Shown: positions 1 through 12,675, counted from the first letter of the stretch. The stretch: DNA of 64,000 bases from Anodontia alba (GCA_964016985.1 OZ024835.1:62026714-62090713), one strand, 5' to 3'. Numbers and translations are program-made. The notes: generated by a model from the letters alone, not told the origin.

Positions 1-1418
1 GCAAAATGTGGCGTCTCATTGATTATAAGACATCTGTAATGATAATCATTTTTGTGGAATTTATAGATCAGTTAATGAATTATCTGATTAATTTTGTCAG
101 CCTAAATAGTCTGTGTGAATAAAAGTAATATACTCCATGTATTTTCGCGTTAAATTCAATATTGCGTTAAACTGATTTCTCAATGAAAATAAACGGCAGC
201 GCCACCTACCTGCTGGATGTTTTAAATACAAAGTCACGCTTTAGTGGGTAGGTTTGTTTTCAGAAATACACTGTTGTTTTGTGATTTCCGCTTAGAAAAG
301 AAATATATTGACCGTGGTGATAACAGTCCTTAAAGACACATTTTGGATTGCATAACACGCTAATGACCATAAGGAGATTAAGATAAGAAATTCTTGGTGA
401 CTTTGGCCACCCTTATAGGTAGGGGCCTGATAAGGGGAAATTAGATTTGATATCAGCAAAGTTCATGATGAAGACAGAGAAACAGATAAGGTGGGTAATT
501 TGGTGATAATTTGATGATTTTTTTCTGTTTATTCAATAAAATATAGCTGGTTGATATTCATTAGAATTGCCTCTCCCAGGCCTCTCCCAGGCAGTTCTAA
601 TGAAAACCCACAACATGTTTTATGGAGAAATACAGATATTTATGCCTATATGCTAATTTTATCATCAAATGCCCTCTTTATCTGTTCTTTTTTTTTCTTG
701 ATCAAATACAGAAAATTAGTAAGATAGATAGTATTTATTTATTCATTTATTTATTTAAGAAAAGAGAAGCTGTTTTACTTTCATGAATAAATATTATTTA
801 GTATTTCTTTGTTCCTCTTTCCTAGTGAACTCTCATAATTAGTCTCAAGACAAAATATTTGCAGATTCAATTTGATTGAAGCTAAAATATTTAGTTTTTA
901 GGCAGCTATGGAATAATTGCGCAGTGTTATTATTTCCTTTAGAAAATAAATAAATAAATAAAACTTTCTATTTTATATTTCTATTTCAGTTTATTTGTAT
1001 TTTTCACAATGCAAGAAAAAACAACACTTTTATTTTGGAAAAAAAAAAAAATAAAAAATAAAAAATAAATAAATAAAATGATACAATACAAATCAACAAA
1101 TTAAATGTAAAATTTGCAAATGAATTTATTTAGTTCTAATGTAACATATTGAATACTGCTCAATTACATGAATTAACCCTTATAGGGCCCCACCTAGGGA
1201 GACTTAACATCCTTATAATGGCTTCATTATCACTAAGATAAGATAAGCCTTTGATGTGCGCTCTGTTATCAGGACTGTATATTGGGGGTGATCATGAAGG
1301 GGGGGTCTAGCCAAAGAAGGAAAAAAATGTCTTTAATGACATTTACACCTATATCTATTAAATCAATTTTTACAGCTAAGACTAACTTATTTTTTCTATG
1401 AAAATATCAAATCTAAGG
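1..1418. other. AT-rich non-coding stretch
   Basis: No coding sequence is visible. Simple repeats of TTTA (about 731-757), AAAT (about 945-962 and 1050-1078) and poly-A runs dominate. The 1382-1681 minus-strand reading frame runs across a poly-A tract and a transposon end and is not gene-like. Confidence 0.7.
520..640. repeat. Degenerate C-family palindromic MITE
   Basis: Contains the arm words TTCATTAGAATTGCCTC and GGCAGTTCTAATGAAAACCCACAACATG (read in two parts), then ATGGAGAAATACAG. This matches the C family seen intact at 43455-43632. The short CCTCTCCCAGG word is duplicated at the centre. Confidence 0.6.
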
Positions 1419-1654
1419 TACCGTATTAATCCGCCTATAAGACGGGGATTTTTCCAAAAAAAAAAAAAAAAAAGCCCCCAAAAATCCAGACCCATCTTAT
1501 AATCAAGATCTTTGGCCATATCGGTATTTTCGGCAAAGTCCGGTGGTGCCACGTGGTCACGGAAAATGCCGATCTTCGAAACCGGTAGAAGGATATAATG
1601 TTTACCTTCGTCCCTTGACAGAAATAGCAGCAAGGTAATTTTGTAGGTGAAGTA

Positions 1655-2993
1655 CCGAATTTTTCTGTGTATTACTCGCACCCGTGTATAACACGCACTG
1701 AATATTTGCTAAATAGTTTTGAAATAAAAAAAAGAGATGTTCTATGTAAAACACGAAGAATTTATCTGTGCGTTATTTACTAAGTTACCAGATACTAAGT
1801 GTCAAATTTCACTAGGATTGAGTTGAAAATGGCCGAACTCGGCAGATTTAGAGTAGAAACAGGCCGAATTTACGATAATGCTAACTGAATTTTCGTTGTG
1901 CAGCTCTGTTACCATGGGCCTCAGGCAACTTGATGTAGTGTAGGCAGTTCTTTGCTTCCCCACTGCAGACGCTATGATAATAAAAATATAGTTATTTCTT
2001 TTGTGTTCTCATAATTAACACCTTCTTTGTGTCACTTTCTTAACTGAGACGTGAAATTATCAACTCAGTGCCTCAGGGCAATGCAAATAACAACTAAAGT
2101 CGACTAGTTGTCATTCTGACTGCCAATTAACCAATTAAGTGCACAGATGTATGCTGGTAGTTTGATTTTCTTTATCATAAACATTGTTTATTTCAAACAA
2201 TCTTTTTGGTAAGTTGGAAGAAAAGTTTAAATAAAAAAAAAAAAAAGATAAACATATGCCCAGTCAGCATTCTACGTAAATCTATATCGGGCCGTCATCG
2301 GCCCGTCAGGGTAGCTGGCGGGCCGATGACGGCCCGATGTAGATTTACGTAGAATGCTAGCTGGGTGTTAAGAAAATAAAAGATAAAATGCAAATGACCG
2401 ATCTACCTACCTCAAAAGCCAAGTTGGTTTTGTTTATTATCAATAATTTTAATTATTGCATAAACTTAAATACTTTTTTATTTTTTCAATGTATGATCGT
2501 TCGTGCCAATATTTATGTTCTACCAAATTTATTTCCTATTTTGAACTACAATAAATCAGTTGTGCAGGCCGATTTATTCAAGTTACGGTTGAGTCTTGTC
2601 AAAGTCCGGTAATCAATACAGATTCATATGCATATGCCTGTTTGAGTAGTTTCCCTTTGAAGAGATCACATGATCAGCAAAATAAAAAAGCGTAAACAAA
2701 AAAAGCATAGACATGAAAAGGATATCAAATTACTACAAATCAGATCGAGTTGCTTGTTTTGAGCTGCCAGAACCCTGGTATGGGCGAGATAGGTATAAAA
2801 AAATCATGAATATCTTATAGCAATCATTCTATTTCGCATTTTTAACGGGCGATCGTGAATGTCATGAGTTTTCGCGACCGATTATCTTGGTGATTTCTGT
2901 TCCGATTTTGGTGTTCCTATAAATAATACACATCGGATTTTTATAAACGTTTTCTGGGTAAATAAGGTGCGTGTTATACACAGTTAAATACGG
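1655..2993. mobile_element. Second TA-flanked transposon nested in the first
   Basis: The left end reads CCGAATTTTTCTGTGTATTA and goes on to GTATAACACGCAC; the right end, reversed, reads CCGTATTTAACTGTGTATAA and goes on to CACGCAC. TA flanks both sides (1653-1654, 2994-2995). The ends resemble the outer element only in the first bases, so it is a related but distinct family. No transposase is visible; the 74-residue frame at 2388-2612 has no recognisable domain. Confidence 0.75.
2259..2365. repeat. 107-bp near-perfect palindrome inside the nested transposon
   Basis: The arms begin CCCAGTCAGCATTCTACGTA and end with the complement ...AGAATGCTAGCTGGG; the inner part pairs GGGCCGTCATCGGCCCG with CGGGCCGATGACGGCCC. 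Its GC-rich core stands out in AT-rich DNA. It is probably a small MITE inserted third in the nest. Confidence 0.8.
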
Positions 2994-3245
2994 TATGCAT
3001 GCTTGTAAGTGGTGTTGGGAGTTTTTTTTAATTCCTGCTCTGTTATAAATTCACTTACAAATCTGACCAATCATCGCCGATGTCTTCATGTACTTTAGGA
3101 ATTTCTGAGTGGCAGGGAATGTCTCCGACAGGCGACTTTTTTAACCCATCTTATAATTAATTAAAAGCAAAATCCTGCCTGAGAAGGGCCAAAAAACAGC
3201 CCCCGTCTTATAAACAAATCGTCTTATAGGCGGATTAATACGGTA

Positions 3246-5097
3246 TCCGTACTTTATTTTGAAAATGGCCAAAATTTGCAAAAATCACATTACAATTACA
3301 TGATGATTTTCTGCCAAAAATTTAATTAACGCAAAGTTACATGGCTTTTGGTTCAAAATGGCGGCAACATGGTTGGCTTGTTTACACAAATGCTTTCACA
3401 AATCAAATCCAAAGAACTGCATTATTTGTACATAAAATAAATGCTCAGATAATAATTTAGATGACTTCAGAATTATTTTCAGCATTTGTCTCTGTAAGTA
3501 GTTATGATGAAATGTTTTACCATTAGTAACGTGAAAATACATGAAACCGGGCTAAATAATAACAGCAAAAAATTCTAAGATGTGAATTATATGGGACTAG
3601 ACTTAAAAAATACAGTAATTATTATACTGTACACATATGTATAGTAAAAACTTAGCAAACTAGATCACAAATCTTGATTTTGATCATGGTTCTGTTGGAC
3701 ATCCCAGTAGGGCTAGCTGTTGAAAGAACTTATAAGCATTAAAAGCTCTACACAGCTTATGTTGTCTATTTCTTAAATTCTTATATGCAACCTTTTATTT
3801 AAGGCTCTTTATCTTTATTTATAATGACTGAAATATTTTTTACCCACACTCCTCAATTATCTGGACAATTTTTATTAGCTGCAAAAATACCAAGAACATT
3901 TTGAATCCTCAAAGTCATAGTGACATGCCCATGCTCCAACTCTGCACACACATAAGCATATAGGTGTAGGCAAGTGAATTTTGTTGTCTGAACACTAAAG
4001 CTGGCACAACTGATCAGATACAGTCATTTGGCTAGAACCAGGTAAAGTTATGCTTCATAACAATTTCCAAATAAGTGGCTGATCAAAATTTGGACTTTAT
4101 TGGCTGATACAGAGTACTAGCCTTCCTTGAAATATCACACCAAAGACTTTGTCCTTCGCCTTAGGTTATCTGCCCTTGTGATGAATGTGAAGTTCTCCAC
4201 TGATTTGGCTAGTTCCAAATAGTTTCGCTAGTTCCGAATAATAAATGAGGGATCTGTAAAAATCCCTCACATAATGCAACAGCCTCTATATATTATTTTA
4301 TCAACTTGGATAATGTGTTACGGAGAAAATTAATTCAATATAAGACATTTGTCGCAAAGCGACATGTTCACAAAGACCTTAAAACAGATCCTTTAAGCAA
4401 AAATCGTATAATTCATGGCATAACAATTTTTTGGCATGTACACCCTCCTTACTGCAAAATTTAGCTCCGATTTTCTGGATTTAATAATCTTTCCGATATA
4501 AATATATTTCAATGAGGTTTAAGAAGTTGAAAGGAGTATGTGCATAAGGTCCTATTTTCCCCCTTCTGAAGCCCGAAAATAAAATATGCTTGCAGTAAAA
4601 TTATGCGTTAATTAATCCAATTGTAGCTTGTGTTTAGCACTGTGTGATGCCGCTACAAAGTCTCCCTGCACTTTGTCAAAGTACAGATAATATATAAGCA
4701 ACAACATGAAAAACCTGTCTTCGAGGTTTTCGACCAAATAAGACTCAGACCTGCTTACTCAGCCGTAGACTGGCTAACTCGGCCATTGTGCCAAATTAGC
4801 TAGTCTTGAAAGTTTTGATAGGTTGTTTACTGTCTAGACAGCCAACAACAACGGTGCTGATCAGACTGCGCATAGCAAAAACCACGTATCTTTGTTGTTC
4901 GCATATGGCATAAGATTTTTATCCCATGAAGAGGCTCATATATCACTTCAATAGTCTGTCACATGTCTGAGATTCTTGTACATACACTACATCAATATCT
5001 ACACTCCTTTAAACACAGCATGTGAACACCTTACCCGAAATTTGATTTCTGGGTCGGTTACTCACCTCAACTCCTTACCATACTTTATTTAAAATTG
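3246..5097. other. Non-coding stretch with nothing recognised
   Basis: No reading frame, tandem repeat or clear inverted repeat was found apart from short hairpins such as ACCTGTCTTCGAGGTTTTCG near 4710. Base composition matches the surrounding non-coding DNA. Confidence 0.6.
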
Positions 5098-5098
5098 A

Positions 5099-7188
5099 AC
5101 AAGAGGCCCACGGGCCACTCACCTGAGTAGCATTGTGAGTGCAGATATGCAGATGTTATGTAACATTTTTCCAATCCTGTCATCGCAACTAATGAAAAGA
5201 TCATCCTTTAAGCAGTTCTTAATTTTTAAGATGAATATTATATATGGCAAGACAGTCAATGGAGCGTGATCATTTGAACAAACTCTCAATCACATTTCAA
5301 CAGTAGGATCAATGTGAAATTTGGTTGCTATTGCCTAAGTGGTTTCTGAAGAATCATGATTTTATACATGTAAACAGCACAGTGGCAGGGAAATATAATA
5401 AACATAAACAAGATGGTAGCCATCTTGGATTTCCAATCAGAATGACTTTTAGCTACTGTTGATCTACAAGTCACTTCGATACTTCCAATGAACTTTAAGT
5501 CAATTGCCCTTTCGGTTCAGGGGAAAAAGTTCAAAACAGATTTTCAAGATGGCCACCATAGCCGCAATTTGAGATTTCTTATCGCAATCATTTGAGCGTT
5601 TTTTGATCTACAAGTCACCCTGATGCTTCCTACCAAGTTTCGAGTCAATAAATGGTCTTTCAGTTCAGAAGAAGTAAAGAAAAATAGATTTTCAAGATGG
5701 CCGCCATCTTGGATTTCCAATCGGAAGGATTTTAGCTATTTTTATATCAACATGTCATCCTGATGCTTCCTACCAATTTTCAAATTAACTGGCCCTTTGG
5801 TTCAGGAAAATAAGTGAAAGGAAAAGAGTTTCAAGATGGCCGCCATGACAGCTATCTTGGATTTCCTATCCAAACAATTTAGGCTATTTTAGATCTACAA
5901 GTCACCTAAATGCTTCCTACCAAGTTTCGAGTCAAATGGCCTTTCAATTCAGGAGAAGAAGCGAAAAATAGATTTTAAAGATGGCTGTCATAGCGGCCAT
6001 CTTGGATTTCTGATAGGGATGATTTTATCTATTTTTGATCTACAGGTCACCCTGATGCTTCCTACCTAGTTTAAAGCCAATAAGCCTTTTGATTCAGGAG
6101 AAGAAGTGAAAAATCTACATTTTCAAAATGGCCACCATGGCAGCCATCTTGGATTTCCAATCAGAACGATTTTAGCCATTTTTAATCTATAAGTCCAAGT
6201 TTCAAGTCAACTAGCTTTTGGGTTTAGGAGAAGAAGCGAAAAAAAGATTTTCAAGATGGCCACCAGGGTGGCCCTCTTGGACTTCCGATCAGCATGGTTT
6301 TAGCTATTTTTGATCTACAAGTCACCCTGATGCTTCCTACCAAGTTTGGAGTCAGTTGGCCTTTCGGCTCAGGAGAAGAAGCGAAAAATAGATTTTCAAA
6401 ATGGCCACCATGGTGGCCATCTTGGATTTCCGTTTGGAATGATTTTAGCGTCTTTTGATCTATAAGTCACCCCTATGCTTCCTAGCAAGTTTGGAGTCAA
6501 TTGGCCTTTCGGTTCAGGAGAAGAAGCGAAAAATAGATTTTCAAGATGGCTGCCATGGCGGCCATCTTGGATTTCCGACCAGCATGATTTTAGCTATTTT
6601 TGATCTACAAGTCACCCTGATGCTTCTTAGCAAGTTTGGAGTCAATTGGCCTTTCCGTTCAGGAGAAGAAGCGAAAAATAGATTTTCAAGATGGTGGTCA
6701 TCTTGGATTTCTGATCAACACGATTTTAGCTAGTTTTGATCTGCAAGTCACCCCGATGCTTCCTAGCAAGTTTGGAGTCAATTGGCCTTTCGGTTCAGGA
6801 GAAGAAGCTAAAAATAGATTTAAGATGGCTGCCATGGCGGCCATCTTGGATTTTCGATTGGCAAGATTTTAACTATTTTTGATCTACAAGTCACCCCAGT
6901 GCTTCCAAGAAAGTTTGGAGTCAATTGGCCTTTCGGTTCAGGAGAAGAAGCGAAAAACAGATTTTCAAGATGGCGGCCATGGCGGCGATCTTGGATTTCC
7001 GATCGGCATGATTTTAGCTATATTTGATGTACAAGTCACCCCGATGCTTCCTACCAAGTATCGAGTCAATTTGCCCAGGGGTGTAGGAGTAGGCTTTTAA
7101 ATCAATTGTTGACGTCGCATGACGGACGACGGACATTGACTGACCACAATAGTTCACCATGAGCACTTTGCGCTCAGGTGAGCTAACA
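5099..7188 (-). mobile_element. Pearl/Helentron-like element A with minisatellite core
   Basis: The left end reads ACAAGAGGCCCACGGGCC, in which GGCCC and GGGCC form a small hairpin, followed by ACTCACCTGAG. The right end reads TTTGCGCTCAGGTGAGCTAA. Between them lie about 300 bp of unique subterminal sequence (5140-5440) and a tandem array. Pearl and Helentron-associated elements of bivalves have this plan: short hairpin at one end, no long TIR, central minisatellite. No Rep/helicase ORF is present, so it is non-autonomous. Orientation assumes the hairpin marks the 3' end. Confidence 0.6.
5410..7080. repeat. Minisatellite, about 140-bp unit, about 11-12 copies
   Basis: Each unit carries TTTTCAAGATGGCCGCCAT, then CATCTTGGATTTCC, TTTTGATCTACAAGTCACCC, TGATGCTTCCTACCAAGTTT and CAGGAGAAGAAGCGAAAAA. 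The AAGATGGC word recurs near 5550, 5690, 5831, 5980, 6126, 6252, 6400, 6542, 6687, 6823 and 6966. The frames at 6455-7100 are readings through this array. Confidence 0.9.
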
Positions 7189-7329
7189 AGTACAATTTAC
7201 TACCAAATGTTTTGTCTAAAATAGCTCAATGGGTGGCAAACAGTTTAGCCCCTGATGTGACACCGCATTTTGTAGCATCTCATGGGGGTTTACAATGTTT
7301 GCTCGGGACTGTCTGGCCAAATACATCCA

Positions 7330-7962
7330 GTAAAGTATGACCAATTTCAATATAATTTTGCAAGAGTGTTACTTTGATGATCCTCTACCAAGATTGTTCA
7401 AGCCATTTGGATTCGTCAAAAAACATGGCCGCCAGGGGGCGGGGCTTATTTTCCCTTTATATCTATATAGAAAACTTTAAAAATCTTCTTGTCAGAAACC
7501 ACTGGACCGATTTCAATATAATTTTGCAGGAATGTTTGTTTGGTGATCCTGTACCAAGATTGTTCAAGCCATCTGGATTCGTCAAAAAACATGGCTGCCA
7601 GGGGGCGGAGCTTATTTTTCCTACATGTATATATCTATATGGAAAACTTTTAAAAGCTTCTTGTCAGAAACACTGGGCCGATTTCAATATAATTGTACAG
7701 AAACGTTCCTTTAGTAATCCTCTACCAAGATTGTTCAAACCATTTGGATTCCTCAAAAAACATGGCCACCAGAGGGCGGGGCTTATTTTCCCTATATATC
7801 TATACAGAAAAGTTTAAAAATCTTCTTGTCAGAAACCACTGGACCGATTTCAATATAACACGGCAGGAATGTTTCTTTTGTAACTTTCTACCAAGATTGT
7901 TCAAGCCGTCATGATACGTCAAAAACCATGGCCGCCAGGGGGGTGGGACTTTTTTTTTTTTT
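7330..7962. repeat. Minisatellite, about 168-bp unit (left part of element C)
   Basis: Units contain CCACTGGACCGATTTCAATA, CTACCAAGATTGTTCAAGCC, CAAAAAACATGGCCGCCAGG, GGGGCGGGGCTTATTTTCCC and CTATATAGAAAACTTTAAAA. Unit starts fall near 7499, 7671 and 7835. The frames at 7374-7914 are readings through it. Confidence 0.9.
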
Positions 7963-7963
7963 A

Positions 7964-9727
7964 ACTCACCTGACCTCTGCTCAGGATGAGCTATAGTGAT
8001 CACTTTTCCTCCGTCCATTAACATTTTCAAATGACTTCTCCTCTGAAGCCGCTGAGCCAATTTTGCTCAGATTTCATGTGGAGCCTCCTTAGGGTGGGGG
8101 AACGAAAGATTGCTAAAATGGTCATGGTCCGTTGACCCAAGATGGCCTCCATGCACATATATGGTAAAAACCTTTAAAAATCTTCTCCATAACCGAGGAT
8201 GCCTTGGGGCTGAATCTTTGCAAGAATCATCAGGGACAAGAGGTCTACCAAAGTTGTTATAAGATTTGTCGTACGTTGGCATTTGACCTTTTTACGGCAA
8301 GGTCAAGTTTGCTTCCCTATGCTTTTGTATGGGAAAAACCTTTAAAAATCTTCTTCTCCAAAACCGAGCATGCCTTGTGGCTGAATCTTTGCACATATCA
8401 TCGGGAATGGGAAGGCTACCAAAGTTGCTAAAATAATGGTTGTACATTGACATTTGACCTTTTTGCGGTAAGGTCAATTTTGCTTCCTTATGCATTTATA
8501 TGGGAAAAATGTTCAGAATTTCAAATAACATCTCCTCTGGAGCCTCTGGGCCAAATTTGCTCAAATTTCATATTGAGCCTCCTTAGGTTGGGGGAACAAA
8601 AGATTGCTAAAATGGTCGCAGTTCATTAACCAAGATGGCCGCCATGCCCATATATGGTAAAAACATTTAAAAATCTTCTTCTCCAGAACTGAGGATGCTT
8701 TGGGGCTGAATCTTTGCATAATTCATCGGGGACGGAGGGTCTACCAAAGTTGCTAAAATTTGATCTTTTTACGGCAAGGTCGTTTGCTTCCCTATGCATT
8801 TATATGGGAAAAAAACATTTAAAAATGTTATTCTCCAAAATCGAGGATGGCATGTGGCTGAATGTTTGCATATATCATCGGGAATGGGCGGTCTACCAAG
8901 GTTGCTAAAATAATTGTCATACATTGACATTTAACCTTTTTACGGCGAGGTCAAGTTTGCTTCTGTATGCATTTGTATGGGCCCCATACATTTGTATGGA
9001 AAAAATGTTGATAATTTCAAATGACTTTTCCTCTGAAGCCTCCGGGCCAGTGTTGCTCAAATTTCATGCAGAGCCTCCTTGGGCAGGAGAATGAAAGATT
9101 GCTAAAATGGGCATGGTCCATTGATCAAAATGGCTGCCATGCCCATATAATGGTAAAAAATTTTTTACAAATCTTCTTCTCCATAACCAAATAAGCCCTG
9201 GGCCCTTATCTTTGCACAAATTATGGGGGACAGGAGAGCTACCAAAATTGCTAAAATGATGGTTCTATGTTGACGTTTGACCTTTTTACCTCCAAGGTCA
9301 AATTTGCTTCCCCATGCATTTGTATGGGCCATATACATTTATATTGAAAGTATTCAAGTGAATTGTAGATCAACAGTAGTTAAAATTGTTCTGATTGGAA
9401 ATCTTAGATGGCCATCATCTTGTTTATATTTATTATATTTCTCTGCCACTGTGCTGTTTACATGTATAAAATCATGATTCTTCAGAATCCACTTAGCCAA
9501 TTTCCACCAAATTTCACATTGATCCTACTGTTGAAATGTGATTGATGGTTTATTCAAATGATCATGCTCCATTGACTGTCAGGCCCATATATTCTTCTTC
9601 AAAACTAAGAACTGCTCAAATGATGATCTTTTCATTAGTTGTGATGATAGGATTGGAAAAATGTTGCATAACATCTGCATGTCTGCAGTGACTCAGGTGA
9701 GTGAGCCGTGGCCCGTGGGCCTCTTGT
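7964..9727 (+). mobile_element. Pearl/Helentron-like element B nested in C
   Basis: The left end reads ACTCACCTGACCTCTGCTCA and the right end GTGAGCCGTGGCCCGTGGGC, then CTCTTGTT, mirroring the hairpin end of element A. About 370 bp next to the hairpin end (9355-9725) is the reverse complement of 5099-5470 in A, so the two belong to one family although their arrays differ. The insertion falls in the GGACTTATTTTCCC part of a C unit, with the array resuming after it. Confidence 0.65.
8000..9350. repeat. Higher-order tandem repeat, about 490-bp period, in element B
   Basis: CCTCTGAAGCC-type words recur near 8042, 8530 and 9030. Each long unit contains two related sub-units with AAAAATCTTCTTCTCC, GGCTGAATCTTTGCA and TTTGACCTTTTTACGGC. 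Frames on both strands through this region are incidental. Confidence 0.75.
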
Positions 9728-11230
9728 TTCCCTATATATCTATATAGAAAACTTTAAAAATCTTCATGTTAGAAAGCACTGGACCGATTTCTATATAACT
9801 AGGCAAAAATGTTTCCTTGGTGATCCTCTACCAAGATTGTCCAAGCCGTCATGATTTGTCAAAAAACATAGCAGCTAGGGGGCGGGGCTTATTTTCCCTA
9901 TATATATAGAAAACTTTAAAAATCTTCTTGTCAGAAACCACTGGACCGATTTCATTAATACTTGGCAGAAATCTTTCCTTTTGACCCTTAACCAAGATTG
10001 TTTAAGTTATCATGATTTGTCAAAAAAACATTGCCGCCGGGTGGTGGGTGGGGAGGGAGGCTTAATTTCCCTATATATCTATATAGAAAAGTTTAAAAAT
10101 CTTCTTGTCAGAAACCAATGGACCAATTTCAATATAGCTTGGCAGGAATGTTGCTTTGGTGACCTGCTACCAAGATTGTTCAAGCAGTCATGATTCGTCT
10201 AAAAAAAATTCTGCCAGGGGGTGGGGCTTATTTTCCCTATATATCTCTATAGAAAACTTTAAAAATCTTCTTGTCAGAAACCACTGGACCGATTTCATTA
10301 TAACTTGGTAGAAATCTTTCCTTGTTGACCCTCTACCAAGATTGTTCAAGTTATCATGATTCGTCAAAAAACAATGGCCGCCACTGGGAGGGGCTTATTT
10401 TCCAAATATATCTATATAGAAAAGTTTAAAAATCTTCTTCTCAGAAACCAATGGACCGATTTCAATATAACTTGGCAGGAATGTTTCTTTGGTGACCCTC
10501 TACCAAGATTGTTCAAGCCGTTATGATTCATCAAAAAACATGGCGGCTAGGGGGCGGAGCATATTTTCCCTATATAAAAATTTTTAAAAATCTTCTCGTA
10601 AGAAACCATTGGATTGAGTTCAATGTAACTTGACAGGAATGTGCTTTGGTGACCTTCTACTAAGATTGTGCCCTCATGATACGTCAAAAAACATGGCCTT
10701 CATGGGGCGGGACTTATTTTCCGTATATATCTGTATAGAAAACTTTAAAATTCATCTTGTCAGAAACCACCTGACTGATTTTAATATTACTTGCCAGGAA
10801 TGTTGCTTTGGTGACCCCCTATCAAGATTGTTCAAGCAATCATGATTCGTCAAAAAACATGGTTGCTAGGGCTGGGGCTTATTTTCCCTATATATCTAAA
10901 TAGAAAACTTTAAAAATCTTCTTGTCAGAAACCACTGAACCGATTTCAATCTAACTTGGCAGGATTTTTCCTTTGGTGACCCTCTACCAAGTTTGTTCAA
11001 GCTGTCATGATTTGTCAAAAAACATGGCCGTTAGGGGGTGGGGCTTAATTTCCCTATATATCTATATAAGACATTTTAAAAATCTATTTGTCAGAAACCA
11101 CTGGACCAATTTCAATATAACAGCAGAATTGTTCCTTTGGTGATCCTCTTTCACTATTCAGTTCAAGCCATCATGATGGATGAAAAAAACATGGCCACTG
11201 GGGTGCAGGGTTATAAAATTTATACAAAAA
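9728..11230. repeat. Minisatellite, about 168-bp unit (right part of element C)
   Basis: Same unit as 7330-7962, with further copies of CCACTGGACCGATTTC near 9775, 9940, 10108, 10277, 10446, 10768, 10930 and 11098. Units vary by substitutions and small indels. Confidence 0.9.
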
Positions 11231-11514
11231 TTTTAGAGCAGTAAACTTGGCTGAAACTTCAACAGTAAGTATGCAAAGCTGTTTGCTCAGGTGAGCGATA
11301 TAGGACCATCATGGTCCTCTTGCTTTTTTTTTTTTCCCCCATTGGACCTAGCATGCTAGTTATGCCTGTTTTTGAATCTATTCTGTTCTAAATATTCCCC
11401 CCCCCCTCCCCCCACACACACCCTTGGATGGGGACGCCAGTGCTGATAAGATCTGCACCAAAAGCAATATACCCCCTCCCGCTTGAGCTAGGATTCTGAT
11501 ATTTATGTCTCCTC

Positions 11515-11870
11515 CCTTTAGGGTAGGGAGATGTGTATTGTTTTTTCCCTCGGGCGTCTGTCACAAAATCTTGTCCACTCTGTAACTTGAAAATGGTTCA
11601 AGCTGTCTCCACATAACTTCATATAAATATCAATCAACATTATCTTACATGCAGAGCACAAGAACCATACGTCTTGCATTTATACTTTTTGAGTTATTTC
11701 ACTTGGAACTTTATGCGTCACAAAATCGTGTCCGCTCTGTAACTTGAAACCTGTTCAAGATATCTTCAAGAAAGGTCATGTAAATATCAATCAGCATTAG
11801 ACAACATGCAGCGCGCAAGAACCATAACTCTTGCATTTATACTTTTTTGAATTATTATACACCTGTTTGA
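11515..11870. repeat. Two tandem copies of a 147-bp unit
   Basis: CACAAAATCTTGTCCACTCT at 11572 and CACAAAATCGTGTCCGCTCT at 11719 begin the copies, each followed by GTAACTTGAAA, AATATCAATCA and CTTGCATTTATAC. A TTTAGGGTAGGGAGATGTGT block precedes them and looks like the end of another repeat-bearing element. Confidence 0.75.
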
Positions 11871-11924
11871 AAAACGGGACATATTATTTTACGGGGTATG
11901 ACGTCCGTCAGAAAACTTTTTCGT

Positions 11925-12675
11925 TTCCGGCTAACGCCTCCTACAGTTTACATCCGATTAAAATGAAACTTGGTATATAGCTAGACCATGATGTGAAGCA
12001 GCACATATTGTTTTTGGGCTACAGACCACCAATTATTAGCAGAGCTATGCCCCTTCGAAAATTTCAGAAAACATTTCGTTTCTGGTTAACTCCTACACTT
12101 TACATCTGATCAAGCTGAAACTTCATTTATAGTTAGACCATGATGTGGAACAGTGCATATTGTTTTGAGGTTACAGTCCACTTAATATCAGCAGAGTTAT
12201 AGCCCTTTGAAAATTCCTTTAAACTTTTCGTTTCCGGATAACTGCTCCTACAATTTACATCTGATCAAGCTGAAACTTCATTTATAGTTAGACCAAGATG
12301 TGGGGGCAGTGCATATTGTTTCTAGGTCACAGTCCACCAAATATTAGCAGAGTTATGTCCCTTTTAAAATTTCATTAAACTTTTTGTTTCCGGCTAACTC
12401 CTCCTACAATTTACATCCGATCAAGCTGAAACTTCATTTATAGCTAGACCATGATGTGGAGCAGCACATATTGTTTCAAGGTTACAGTCCACTAAATATT
12501 AGCAGAGTTAAGCCCCATTGAAAATTTCTTTAAACTTCTAGTTTCTGGTTAACTCCTCCTACAATTTATATCCGATCAAGCTGAAACTTCATTTATGCTA
12601 TAGTTAGACCAAGATGTAGAGAAGGGCGTATTGTTTTGAGGTTACAGTCCACCAAATATTAGCTGAGTTACGCCT
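11925..12675. repeat. Minisatellite, about 156-bp unit, 5 copies
   Basis: GCTGAAACTTCATTTATAG begins near 12114, 12269, 12425 and 12580, with a diverged first copy near 11958. Units also share CTCCTACAATTTACATC and ATATTAGCAGAGTTA. The regular 155-157 spacing shows a true tandem array. Confidence 0.9.

Larger units (their letters stand above)
1421..3243. mobile_element. TA-flanked DNA transposon (IS630/Tc1/mariner-type ends)
   Basis: Perfect terminal inverted repeats of about 24 bp: CCGTATTAATCCGCCTATAA at the left and its reverse complement at the right, each flanked by TA (1419-1420 and 3244-3245). The subterminal regions also pair (GACGGGG and CCCCCGTC). TA duplication plus such ends is typical of the IS630/Tc1/mariner superfamily. 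No transposase ORF remains, so this is a non-autonomous copy. It is interrupted by a second TA element at 1655-2993. Confidence 0.8.
7330..11321 (+). mobile_element. Pearl/Helentron-like element C, split by element B
   Basis: The right end reads TTTGCTCAGGTGAGCGATAT, then AGGACCATCATGGTCCTCTTG with a GGACC/GGTCC hairpin. The body is a tandem array at 7330-7962 and 9728-11230, interrupted by element B. The left limit is not clear; 7189-7330 is sequence I do not recognise and may belong to it. No coding capacity. Confidence 0.55.

Noticed and set aside
6455..7100. Three overlapping frames with a repeated ESIGLSVQEKKRK peptide
   Set aside because: They are readings through the 140-bp minisatellite of element A and change frame between units.
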